From Acidovorax sp. DW039 (GTDB lineage: Bacteria > Pseudomonadota > Gammaproteobacteria > Burkholderiales > Burkholderiaceae_C): a stretch of DNA of 64,000 nucleotides. The translations under genes and the position numbers were made by a program. This document shows, one piece after another, positions 52,652 through 60,395 of the stretch (positions are counted from its first letter, which is position 1; the number at the start of each line of letters is the position of its first letter). A model generated the notes under the pieces. The model worked only from the letters and a program-made list of their open reading frames with translations. It had not been told where the DNA came from and made no database searches. The stretch lies in contig NZ_AP029019.1 of assembly GCF_037101375.1 (NCBI RefSeq), positions 3,329,001 to 3,393,000 of the forward strand, written 5' to 3'.

Positions 52652-54778
52652 TCAGGCTGGCTTGATGCTGCCCGGCACGATCTTCGCGCCGTGGTCACGG
52701 ATGAGCATCTGAACGTACGGGTCGTTCATCACGGTTTCTTCGGCCTGGCGCTGGCGTTCTGCCGCAGCAGCGGCGTTGCGGCGCGCCGGGCTGTCAATCA
52801 CGCGGCCCACCTCCACACTGATCTGGGTGGCGTGGCCCGCAGCCTCCAGGGCAGCACGCAGGCGCTCACGGGCCATGGGCTGGTTGAGAGACTCCCGCTC
52901 CACCCGCAGCAGCCAGTGGCCGCCGTCGCGCGCCACCAGCTGGGATTGCAATGCCAGCTCGCGCACCAGGGCCGTGATGGCCTCGGCAGCCACCAGTTGT
53001 TTCACGGTGGCGTGCCACACATCCCCCTCTTCCGTGGGGGTGTAGCGCGTAGGCACAGGGCTGGGAGAAGACAGGGGCAAGGGTTGCAAACGTTCGCCTG
53101 GCTCGGGCACTTCGCGGACAGGGATTGCTACCAGTTCAGGAGCTGCCTGCGCTAGCTCGGTGTGCGCCAGAGGCACATTTTGCCCAGAACCTTCGGACGC
53201 ACGCACAGCAAGCGTTTGCACCGGAGGCGTGGGCACGGAGCCATCGTCTGCATCAGGCCATGGAGGAGGCTCGGAGGCGTCTGCGTGCTCCTGCGGGGCG
53301 GAGGCAGGCGTCTCAGAATCCACCGGTTGCACAGAACGGCTGCCGGAAGGTGAGGAAGAGGAGGAGGATTCCTCCGCAGCGACCGCAGGCAAGGCCACTG
53401 GAGCTTGAGTGGCTGACCCGGCCAACGATTGCATGCCACCCGCAGCGGGTAACGGGTCAGCGGGCTGCTGCACGGCGACGGCCGCGGGCACGGGCGCTGG
53501 CGTTTGTTTCAGCGGCTCGGCCACGGGTGCTGCGGCGGGGGCCATCACAGCAGGGGCCGCAGCGGCAGAGGCTTGCACCGCCGTAGACGCCGCCGTGGCA
53601 TCGGCGCGAGGCGCGGGGGTGGACGCCGCAGGCTCAGGCCGCGTCAGAGTTTTTTTTTCCGCCGGGTCTGCAGGGGCTTTGAAGGCCAGCAGGCGCAACA
53701 GCACCATGGTGAGCGCGGCGTATTCGTCCGGAGCCAAACCCAGTTCGCCCCGGCCATGCAGGCACAGGCTGTACAGCAGCTGGGTTTCGTCGGCCGGCAT
53801 CTGGGCTGCAAGCCGCGCGGTTTCTACCGCTTCGGCGTCGTTGGCGTCCACGGCCTGGGCCATTTGCGGCACGGCCTGGTACACCGCCATGCGTTGCAGC
53901 ACGGCGCTCATTTCTTCCAGCGTCGAGGCTGCAGACAGGCCGTTCATGCGCAAGGCGTCGGCGGTTTCCACCACCGTTTTGCCATCGCCCTTGGCCAGCG
54001 CGTCGATGAGGCGGAACACGTAGGAGCGGTCCACCGCGCCCAGCATCTGGCGCACGCCCGCTTCCTGCAACTGCCCGCTGCCAAAGGCGATGGCCTGGTC
54101 AGTGAGCGAGAGCGCGTCACGCATGGAGCCCCGCGCGGCGCGCGACAGCAGACGCAGCGCCTGCGGCTCGGCAGGTACGTTCTCGTTCGCCAGCACGCGG
54201 GTCAGATGCTCCAGCACCGTCTCGGGAGCCATGGGGCGCAGGTTGAACTGCAGGCAACGGCTCAGCACCGTGACCGGGACCTTCTGCGGATCGGTCGTCG
54301 CCAGCACGAACTTGAGGTATTCAGGCGGCTCTTCCAGCGTCTTGAGCATGGCGTTGAACGCCGTGTTGGTGAGCATGTGCACTTCGTCGATCATGAAGAC
54401 CTTGAAGCGCCCTTGCACCGGCTTGTACACGGCTTGCTCCAGCAGGCTTTGCACCTCGTCCACGCCGCGGTTGGAGGCCGCGTCCAGCTCGGTGTAGTCC
54501 ACAAAGCGGCCGCTGTCGATATCCGCACACGCCTGGCACACGCCACAGGGCGTGGCGGTGATCCCACCGTTGCCATCGGGCCCCTGGCAGTTGAGCGACT
54601 TGGCCAAGATGCGCGACACCGTGGTTTTGCCTACGCCGCGCGTACCGGTGAACAGGTAGGCGTGGTGCAGGCGCTGCTGGGTCAGCGCATTCGACAGAGC
54701 CTGGACCACATGCTCCTGCCCCACCATTTCGGTGAAATTGCGGGGGCGGTACTTGCGGGCGAGCACGAGATAGGACAT
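52652..54778 (-). CDS. dnaX: DNA polymerase III subunits tau/gamma
   Basis: A 708-residue clamp-loader subunit. The AAA+ core (about 1-370): Walker A GTRGVGKTT, zinc cysteines C79-region (NCQGPDGNGG, CGVCQAC), Walker B VFMIDEVHML and sensor region. A long Pro/Ala-rich linker (about 375-590) leads to the tau C-terminal domain (about 590-708, VRELALQSQLVARDGGHWLL). Nine A residues at codons 374-377 are a likely slippage site for the gamma form. A weak repeat copy lies near 53130-53160. Start MSYLVLARKYRP at 54778. Confidence 0.96.
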   Translation of the reverse strand: MSYLVLARKYRPRNFTEMVGQEHVVQALSNALTQQRLHHAYLFTGTRGVGKTTVSRILAKSLNCQGPDGNGGITATPCGVCQACADIDSGRFVDYTELDAASNRGVDEVQSLLEQAVYKPVQGRFKVFMIDEVHMLTNTAFNAMLKTLEEPPEYLKFVLATTDPQKVPVTVLSRCLQFNLRPMAPETVLEHLTRVLANENVPAEPQALRLLSRAARGSMRDALSLTDQAIAFGSGQLQEAGVRQMLGAVDRSYVFRLIDALAKGDGKTVVETADALRMNGLSAASTLEEMSAVLQRMAVYQAVPQMAQAVDANDAEAVETARLAAQMPADETQLLYSLCLHGRGELGLAPDEYAALTMVLLRLLAFKAPADPAEKKTLTRPEPAASTPAPRADATAASTAVQASAAAAPAVMAPAAAPVAEPLKQTPAPVPAAVAVQQPADPLPAAGGMQSLAGSATQAPVALPAVAAEESSSSSSPSGSRSVQPVDSETPASAPQEHADASEPPPWPDADDGSVPTPPVQTLAVRASEGSGQNVPLAHTELAQAAPELVAIPVREVPEPGERLQPLPLSSPSPVPTRYTPTEEGDVWHATVKQLVAAEAITALVRELALQSQLVARDGGHWLLRVERESLNQPMARERLRAALEAAGHATQISVEVGRVIDSPARRNAAAAAERQRQAEETVMNDPYVQMLIRDHGAKIVPGSIKPA
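53622..53659 (-). promoter_or_regulatory. Probable programmed slippage/frameshift site in dnaX
   Basis: On the coding strand G-GAA-AAA-AAA-A reads nine A in a row (53658-53650). A -1 shift gives Asn-Ser-Asp-Ala-Ala then TGA; a +1 shift gives Leu then TGA. Four bases after the A run a hairpin can form: GACGC with GCGTC (53645-53622) and inner GGC/GCC. The short product would be about 378-381 residues, ending right after the AAA+ core, like gamma. Confidence 0.65.
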
Positions 54779-54867
54779 GGGCCCGGATTCTACGGGTTGA
54801 GCGGGGGCTGCTCTCCTTGCCCAGCCCACAAATCCCCTGCGCGCCGCAAAGTGTCTTGCATCCGAAG

Positions 54868-54873
54868 TACAAT
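54868..54873 (+). promoter_or_regulatory. -10 box of the SRP RNA gene
   Basis: TACAAT, ending 6 bp before the predicted 5' end of the SRP RNA. A convincing -35 box is not seen. Confidence 0.45.
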
Positions 54874-54879
54874 GCGTGC

Positions 54880-54975
54880 TGACGGGCCTCCCCGCATGGC
54901 AAAGCAGCCAACCGGGTCAGGTGGGGAACCAAGCAGCCCTAACTGTAGAGTCAGTGCCGGGGGTAAGGCTCGTCA
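54880..54975 (+). ncRNA. ffs: 4.5S-type signal recognition particle RNA
   Basis: The conserved core GGTCAGGTGGGGAACCAAGC plus AGCC carries the GGAA tetraloop closed by TGG/CCA and the symmetric/asymmetric internal loops of domain IV, the Ffh-binding site. The ends pair: TGACGGGCC with GGCTCGTCA, and CCCCG with CGGGG. About 96 nt, the small bacterial form. It is divergent from dnaX (101 bp), a common location. It is not an ORF; the sequence downstream to 55068 shows a 6-bp hairpin (54996-55011) without a strong T run. Confidence 0.93.
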
Positions 54976-55068
54976 ACTTCTTCTCATGCCCCAGGGCGGT
55001 TTTTCAACCGCTGGCAGTCCCCCCAAAAAATTCTTCAACACCTTCGGTAGAGCCGGTGAGTAGCTGTC

Positions 55069-55260
55069 TCAACGACGCACGCCTTTGCCTGCTTCGCGCA
55101 TGAACTTTTCCATCTCTTCCAGCGTGGAGACGATGGTCTGGAGCTCACTTTCTTTATCGCGCAGCTCGGCCAGCGCGGCTTCGTGCGTGCGGATCTGTTC
55201 CCGCAGCGCTGCAATCTGCGCCTGCAGGTCTGCAATGGCGGGGCCGTGGGAAGATGTCAT
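55069..55260 (-). CDS. Small coiled-coil protein, unknown
   Basis: A 63-residue protein, MTSSHGPAIADLQAQIAALR at the start, then a continuous heptad-like helix (EQIRTHEAALAELRDKESEL) to a basic end. SlyX-like or cell-division coiled-coil proteins look similar, but I do not recognise the family. ATG at 55260 gives the compact form; an ATG at 55338 adds non-helical sequence. It converges on ffs. Confidence 0.6.
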   Translation of the reverse strand: MTSSHGPAIADLQAQIAALREQIRTHEAALAELRDKESELQTIVSTLEEMEKFMREAGKGVRR

Positions 55261-55363
55261 AGCTTCTTTCAACAACGCGAGGACGGGTCCGCATCGTACC
55301 CGGCCCCCCAGACTCAGCAGCCGCCCCGCGTCACCCACAAGAAATGCTGACCCACGGCAATCG

Positions 55364-55411
55364 CTACCAAATCGATAGCTGCCTGCGCTTTATGGACGGG
55401 CGCTATGCCCC
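55364..55411 (+). repeat. Dispersed repeat, copy 8, forming the flavoprotein gene end
   Basis: ATCGATAGCTGCCTGCGCTT followed by TATGGACGGGCGCTATGCC. The flavoprotein's TAA stop (55390) and its last residues HSARP lie within the repeat. Confidence 0.75.
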
Positions 55412-56826
55412 ATAAACGCCAAGACACCCTGCCCTGCACGCACGCCACTGGCCAGGCAGGCCGTCAGCAGGTAGCCACCGGTCGGGGCCTCCCAGTCCAG
55501 CATTTCGCCCGCACAGAAAAGGCCGGGCAGCGCCTGCGCCATGAGGTGGGCGTCCAGCGCCTCAAAGGTCACGCCCCCAGCGGTGCTGATGGCCTCGTCG
55601 ATGGGCCGGGTGGCTACCACCGTGATGGGCAGCGCCTTGATGGCGTGGGCCAGGGCCACGGGGTCGTTCATGCCGTCTTTGCCCAGGTGTTCGTACAGTA
55701 CGCCCGCCTTGATGCCATCGAGCCCCAGGCGGCTTTTGAGGTGGCTGGACAGTGAACGCGAGCCGCGCGGGTGGCGCACCTCCTGCAGCACGCGCTCCGG
55801 GCTGTGGTCGGGCAGCAGGTCGAGGTGAAAGGTGGCGTGGCCGTGCGCTTCGATCTCATCGCGCAACAGATGTGACACGGCGTACACCAGGCTGCCCTCC
55901 ACCCCCGTGGCTGTGGCCACGAATTCACCCCGGCGCAGAAAGTGCTGACCGGTGCTGCTGGTAAAGCCCAGCGCCACCGACTTGAACGGCTGGCCTGCAT
56001 AACGCTCTGCAAAATGCGGCGTCCAGCCCACCGGCACGGCGGGCGTGCGGCCCAGCAGCTCTTGCAAAAAGGCCCGGCGCGTCTCGCCCGCCGGGGCGTG
56101 CATGCCCGCTACGTCAAAGCCGCAGTTCGATGGGCGCAGCGGGGCCACCGCCACACCATGCTCGGCCAGCAGGGGCACCCAGGCACTGTCGGAACCGAGC
56201 CGCGCCCAGCTGCCGCCGCCCAGGGCCAGCACCACGGCGCGGCAGGTCACCCGGCACTCGCCCGCAGGGGTGGCAAAGCGCAGGACATGGGCTGACGATG
56301 GCGTGAAATCAAGCGCTTGCTGCGCAGGCTGCGCCGCTTTCGCAGCGGAGGCGGCATCGTGGCCATTAGCCCAGCCCAGCCAGCGGTGGCGCATGTGCAG
56401 CTGCACGCCCTGCCCACGCAGGCGGTGCAGCCAGGCGCGCAGCAAGGGCGCGGCCTTCATGTCAGTAGGAAACACCCGGCCCGACGTGCCCACAAAAGTC
56501 TCCACCCCCAGGCCCTGCGCCCAGGCGCGCACCTCGGGGCTGCCGAAGGCGCGGATCAGCGGCTCGATGTGCGGCTGGCGGGCGGCGTAGCGGCTGGCAA
56601 AAGGCTCATGCGGCTCAGAGTGCGTGAGGTTGAGCCCGCCCTTGCCCGCCAGCAGAAACTTGCGGCCCACCGAGGGCATGGCATCAAACAGATGCGCGGC
56701 CACGCCGCTTTGGGCCAGCACTTCTGCCGCCATGAGCCCGGCGGGGCCACCGCCAATGATGGCCACATCGCAAGAGATGGGGGGAACGGCAGTAGTGGCG
56801 TGGGCGGAGGATGGTGCTTGGGACAC
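55390..56826 (-). CDS. HI0933/TIGR03862-like flavoprotein
   Basis: A 478-residue FAD-binding oxidoreductase-like protein. The dinucleotide motif CDVAIIGGGPAGLMAAEVLA near the N-terminus, GRKFLLAGKGGLNLTHSE, and the C-terminal FCAGEMLDWEAPTGGYLL are typical of the HI0933-like family, whose reaction is unknown. I start it at GTG 56826 (AAAGG upstream); TTG 56844 is possible, and the frame further upstream lies over the helicase gene. It follows the AddAB-like pair by 50 bp. Confidence 0.85.
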   Translation of the reverse strand: MSQAPSSAHATTAVPPISCDVAIIGGGPAGLMAAEVLAQSGVAAHLFDAMPSVGRKFLLAGKGGLNLTHSEPHEPFASRYAARQPHIEPLIRAFGSPEVRAWAQGLGVETFVGTSGRVFPTDMKAAPLLRAWLHRLRGQGVQLHMRHRWLGWANGHDAASAAKAAQPAQQALDFTPSSAHVLRFATPAGECRVTCRAVVLALGGGSWARLGSDSAWVPLLAEHGVAVAPLRPSNCGFDVAGMHAPAGETRRAFLQELLGRTPAVPVGWTPHFAERYAGQPFKSVALGFTSSTGQHFLRRGEFVATATGVEGSLVYAVSHLLRDEIEAHGHATFHLDLLPDHSPERVLQEVRHPRGSRSLSSHLKSRLGLDGIKAGVLYEHLGKDGMNDPVALAHAIKALPITVVATRPIDEAISTAGGVTFEALDAHLMAQALPGLFCAGEMLDWEAPTGGYLLTACLASGVRAGQGVLAFMGHSARP

Positions 56827-56876
56827 GGGAGGCCTTTGGGTCAACGTCGAGAAGATGGCGAGAGCAGATGCACGGG

Positions 56877-59800
56877 TCAGAACAGAGAACCCTGGCGGGA
56901 GTCTGGCACCGGCGGCGCGGCTTGGGCGGCACGGGGGCTGGCAGCGGCAGGTGCTGCGGCCTTCGCAGTCCCCTCCACCACCGCAGCGCCGGGGGCGGGA
57001 GTATGCCCCATGGCGGCGGAAGCGTCGGCACCACCCACCATCACCATGCGCCCATCGCCCGCGAGGAACGCGGCATGCACTACCTCGCCGGGCATCAACA
57101 CAGACACGGCCTCGCGATAGCGCTGCAACTGCGCCACCAGGGCCTGCTGGCGCTGGGGCTGGGTGGCGCTTTTGTAGTCCAGCACCCACCAGCCTGCCAA
57201 GGCGTCATCGGCCTGCACGGCGCGGCGCTGCACCAGCCGGTCGATGCGCAGGCTATGGCCCTGGTAGTGCAGCGGGGCTTCGTTGATGGCGGTCTGGATC
57301 AGTGCAGCATCCCACGCCCAGGCGCCCTCGCCCGCCAGAATGGCCTGCGCCATGCGGGCGGCCTGCTCGGCGGCGGCGGGGGTGATGTCGTGGTCTGCAG
57401 CCAGGCGGGCCAGGCGCGCAGCGGGCCAGCCATGGGCACGCACATCGGCCAGCGGGGCACCGGCCACGCCCGCCTGTTCCAGCAGCTGGTGCATGGCATC
57501 GCCCTGGCGCGACAGCGGGGTCGATTCCGCATCGCCCGGCATGGCCACGGGGGCATCGCCTTCCAGTCCGGCAGCGGTGTGCACGCGGGCGGTTTGCAGG
57601 GCCCCGGGCAGCGCGGGCAGGCTGGGGATGGTGAAGGTCTCCGGTGCATCAGCGGGGGCAGCGGCTTCTGTGCCGTGCTCTGCCGGGGCCTGGGCTTGCA
57701 GATCGACTTCCGTGACCAGCGGGGCCAGCCGGTTCCACCAGCTGCCGGGAGCCGAGTTGCTGGGCTGCACCGACGAAAGCGCCAAACAGTGCTTGGCGCG
57801 CGTCATGGCCACGTAGAGCATGTTCAGCTCCTCGCGGCCGCGGGCCTGCTGCTCGGCGGCCAGCGTGGCCTCCGCGCTGGGGGGAGGGTTGGATTCGCTG
57901 GCCAAAAAGATGAAGGCCGAGGGCGCGGGCTGCTCGCCGGGCCAGTCCACCAGCACGCCCATGGTTTCGGCCTTTTGAGGGCGGGTGTCGGTGTCCAGCA
58001 GCAGCACGCAGTCGGCCTCCAGCCCCTTGGCACCGTGCACTGTCAGCAGGCGAATGGCCTGTGCATCGGCACGGCCGGGGGCACGCACGCCGCCCTTCTT
58101 CATGGCGCGCACAAAGGCATAGGGCGTGAGGTAGCGGCCCCCGTCGTGCTGCAGCGCGGCGGCCAGCAGCGCCCGCAGATTGGCCTGCACGGCCTGGCGC
58201 TGGGTGACGGGCGCGGCGGCAGCAAAGCGGGCCAGCACGTCGCCATGCTCGTAGATGGCGTGCAGCGCATCGTGCGGCGGCAGGCGCTGCACCCAGCCCT
58301 GGTATTGAATCAAAACAGCCCCTAGCGCTTGCATATCAAGCGGTAGCAGCTCACTTTTTAATAGCAAATCAAACCAGCTGCAGCCCGCATGCTCAGGTTG
58401 GCGGCGCAGCACGGCCAGGGCCACCAGGGCGTCATCGCCCACACCAAACAACGGCGACTTGAGGGCGCGCGCCAGCGACAGGTCGTGCGTGGGCGAAACC
58501 AGCGTATCCAGCAGCGCCACCATGTCCTGCACCTCGGGCGCGTCGAACAGGTCGGACTTTTCGGGCTGCACACAGGGCAGGTGCAGGGCGCGCAAAGCGT
58601 CTTGCATGCTGGCCAGGCGGTCGCGCTTGCGGGCCATCACCAGCACCTCTTTGGGCGGCGTGCCGCTGGCGATCTGCGCGGCCACCCAGGCGGCGGCCTG
58701 CGTGCATTCGCGCATGCGCTGGGTCTCTTCGGCTTCGTGGCGGGGTTCGGTCAGGCTGTCGCGCCAGGCCAGCGGGTCGCGGGCGGCGTTGCCTCCATCG
58801 CCAGCATCGTCATCGGTGATGGCGGGCAGGCGCAGCAGTTGGCCCGTATATTTGGATTCAGTGGTGTGGTCGCGGAAGCCTGTGGTCTCGTGCTGCGCCT
58901 GGGCCTGGCCCATGACGGCATTGACGGCGGCAATCACGCCCTGCGCGTTGCGGCGCGTGTGGTCGCAGCTGAGCAGGTCGCCGCCCAGCCCGTCGCGCAC
59001 AAAGGCCTGCGCGGCGATAAAGACCTGCGGCTCGGCCCGGCGAAAGCGATAGATGCTCTGCTTGGGGTCGCCCACGATGAACACGCTGGGCGCGGCCGAC
59101 CCACCGCCCGAGCCCGCATAGCCCGCCAGCCACGCGTGCAGCGCCTGCCACTGCAGCGGATTGGTGTCCTGAAACTCATCGACCAGCAGGTGGCGGATGC
59201 GCGCATCCAGCCGCTCTTGCACCCAGCCAGAGAGGATAGGGTCGGCCAGCATGACCAGGGCGGTGCGCTCCACATCGTTCATGTCCACCCAGCCGTGCTG
59301 CTGCTTGACGGCGGCAAACTGCGCAATCAGGCAACGTGCCAGCCGGGCCATGCGCTGCTGGTGCTGCCAGGCCTCGTGCTGGCGGCGGGCGGTCAGCAGG
59401 CGCTGCAGCTCGGGCTCGGCCTCTTGCGCGGCGGGGAACTTCTCCAGGTTCTTCGACAGGCGGTCTTCCTTGGCGACGAACATGGCTTTGCGCAGCATGT
59501 CCAGGCGCTGATTCAGGTCGGGGCAGGCCAGCGCGTCGATGATGGCGTCGGCCGCCTTTTGCGGGGTCTTGTTGGACTCGGCGCCCAAAGCGCTGGCACG
59601 GCTGCGCCAGCGCTGCAGGGCGGCCTCGGTCTGCAGGGCCTCGGCGGGCTCGGCCAACGCGGCCAGGTCGGGGTAGGCCTGCTGGAAAGGTGGCACCGAG
59701 GCATCGACCACACCTTCCGCATCGGCCAGGTCAAACTCCACGCGCTTGGCCAGCGCCGCTGCCAGCGCTTTGTGCGTTTGTGATCGGCCATGGCGGGCCA

Positions 59801-60395
59801 CCACGGCCTCGTAGTCGGCGCGCAGGCTGGCGCTCTCGGCCACGGTCTGCAGGAACGGCGGCCAGACCTCGCGCACGGCCTCGGCATCGTCTTCCAGCAA
59901 CTCAAAGTGCGCGGGCAGGCCTTGCTGCTGCAGCAGCGCCAGCGGGGCCGTGCCCAGCAGCGCGGCAAACCAGCTGTGGAAGGTGCGGATCTGCACCGGG
60001 CGGCCAGCCTCCAGCAGCTGGCGGTATAAATTTTGTAGCGCCTCGCGCTTTTCCTGTGCGCCCTGGGGGCTGATTCCGCGTGCAATCAGCTCTGTCGTCA
60101 GCTCTTCCAACGGTTTATGGCTGAACTGCTCCAGCCACTCTTGCAGGCGCTGGCGCATTTCGCCTGCGGCCTTTTTGGTGAAGGTGATGGCCAGGATTTC
60201 GTGCGGCGCACAGCCATCGAGCAGCGCCCGCAGCATGCGCGAGACCAGCATCCAGGTCTTGCCCGCACCTGCGCAGGCCTCCACCGCCACGCTGCGGGCG
60301 GGGTCGCAGGCAATGGCGTAGAAGGCCTCGCGCAATACGGGGCGGCCGTTGTGTTCGTAGGCGGCCTGGGTGGCTGGGGAAATACTGGCGGTCAT
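56877..60395 (-). CDS. AddA/RecB-like UvrD-type helicase-nuclease
   Basis: A 1172-residue SF1 helicase with C-terminal nuclease, for double-strand-break end processing. Motifs: I (ACAGAGKTW), Ia (ITFTKKAAGEM), II (LLVDEFQDTNP), III (VGDPKQSIYRFR), V (LLTVHGAKGLEADCV), VI (LYVAMTRAKHCL). The nuclease at about 1030-1100 has LRIDRLV, WVLDYKSA and QLQRY. A dispersed-repeat copy encodes LLLKSELLPLDMQALGA (about residues 675-692). Its ATG overlaps the AddB-like stop (ATGA). Confidence 0.92.
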   Translation of the reverse strand: MTASISPATQAAYEHNGRPVLREAFYAIACDPARSVAVEACAGAGKTWMLVSRMLRALLDGCAPHEILAITFTKKAAGEMRQRLQEWLEQFSHKPLEELTTELIARGISPQGAQEKREALQNLYRQLLEAGRPVQIRTFHSWFAALLGTAPLALLQQQGLPAHFELLEDDAEAVREVWPPFLQTVAESASLRADYEAVVARHGRSQTHKALAAALAKRVEFDLADAEGVVDASVPPFQQAYPDLAALAEPAEALQTEAALQRWRSRASALGAESNKTPQKAADAIIDALACPDLNQRLDMLRKAMFVAKEDRLSKNLEKFPAAQEAEPELQRLLTARRQHEAWQHQQRMARLARCLIAQFAAVKQQHGWVDMNDVERTALVMLADPILSGWVQERLDARIRHLLVDEFQDTNPLQWQALHAWLAGYAGSGGGSAAPSVFIVGDPKQSIYRFRRAEPQVFIAAQAFVRDGLGGDLLSCDHTRRNAQGVIAAVNAVMGQAQAQHETTGFRDHTTESKYTGQLLRLPAITDDDAGDGGNAARDPLAWRDSLTEPRHEAEETQRMRECTQAAAWVAAQIASGTPPKEVLVMARKRDRLASMQDALRALHLPCVQPEKSDLFDAPEVQDMVALLDTLVSPTHDLSLARALKSPLFGVGDDALVALAVLRRQPEHAGCSWFDLLLKSELLPLDMQALGAVLIQYQGWVQRLPPHDALHAIYEHGDVLARFAAAAPVTQRQAVQANLRALLAAALQHDGGRYLTPYAFVRAMKKGGVRAPGRADAQAIRLLTVHGAKGLEADCVLLLDTDTRPQKAETMGVLVDWPGEQPAPSAFIFLASESNPPPSAEATLAAEQQARGREELNMLYVAMTRAKHCLALSSVQPSNSAPGSWWNRLAPLVTEVDLQAQAPAEHGTEAAAPADAPETFTIPSLPALPGALQTARVHTAAGLEGDAPVAMPGDAESTPLSRQGDAMHQLLEQAGVAGAPLADVRAHGWPAARLARLAADHDITPAAAEQAARMAQAILAGEGAWAWDAALIQTAINEAPLHYQGHSLRIDRLVQRRAVQADDALAGWWVLDYKSATQPQRQQALVAQLQRYREAVSVLMPGEVVHAAFLAGDGRMVMVGGADASAAMGHTPAPGAAVVEGTAKAAAPAAASPRAAQAAPPVPDSRQGSLF
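58318..58372 (-). repeat. Dispersed repeat, copy 9, inside the AddA-like gene
   Basis: CCTAGCGCTTGCATATCAAG, then CGGTAGCAGCTCACTTTTTA, reverse orientation and in frame between helicase motifs. Confidence 0.6.

Noticed and set aside
53130..53165. Firm repeat copy in dnaX
   Set aside because: AGCTGCCTGCGC matches the core but the flanks do not; kept only as a mention because a coding Ala/Gln run can imitate it.
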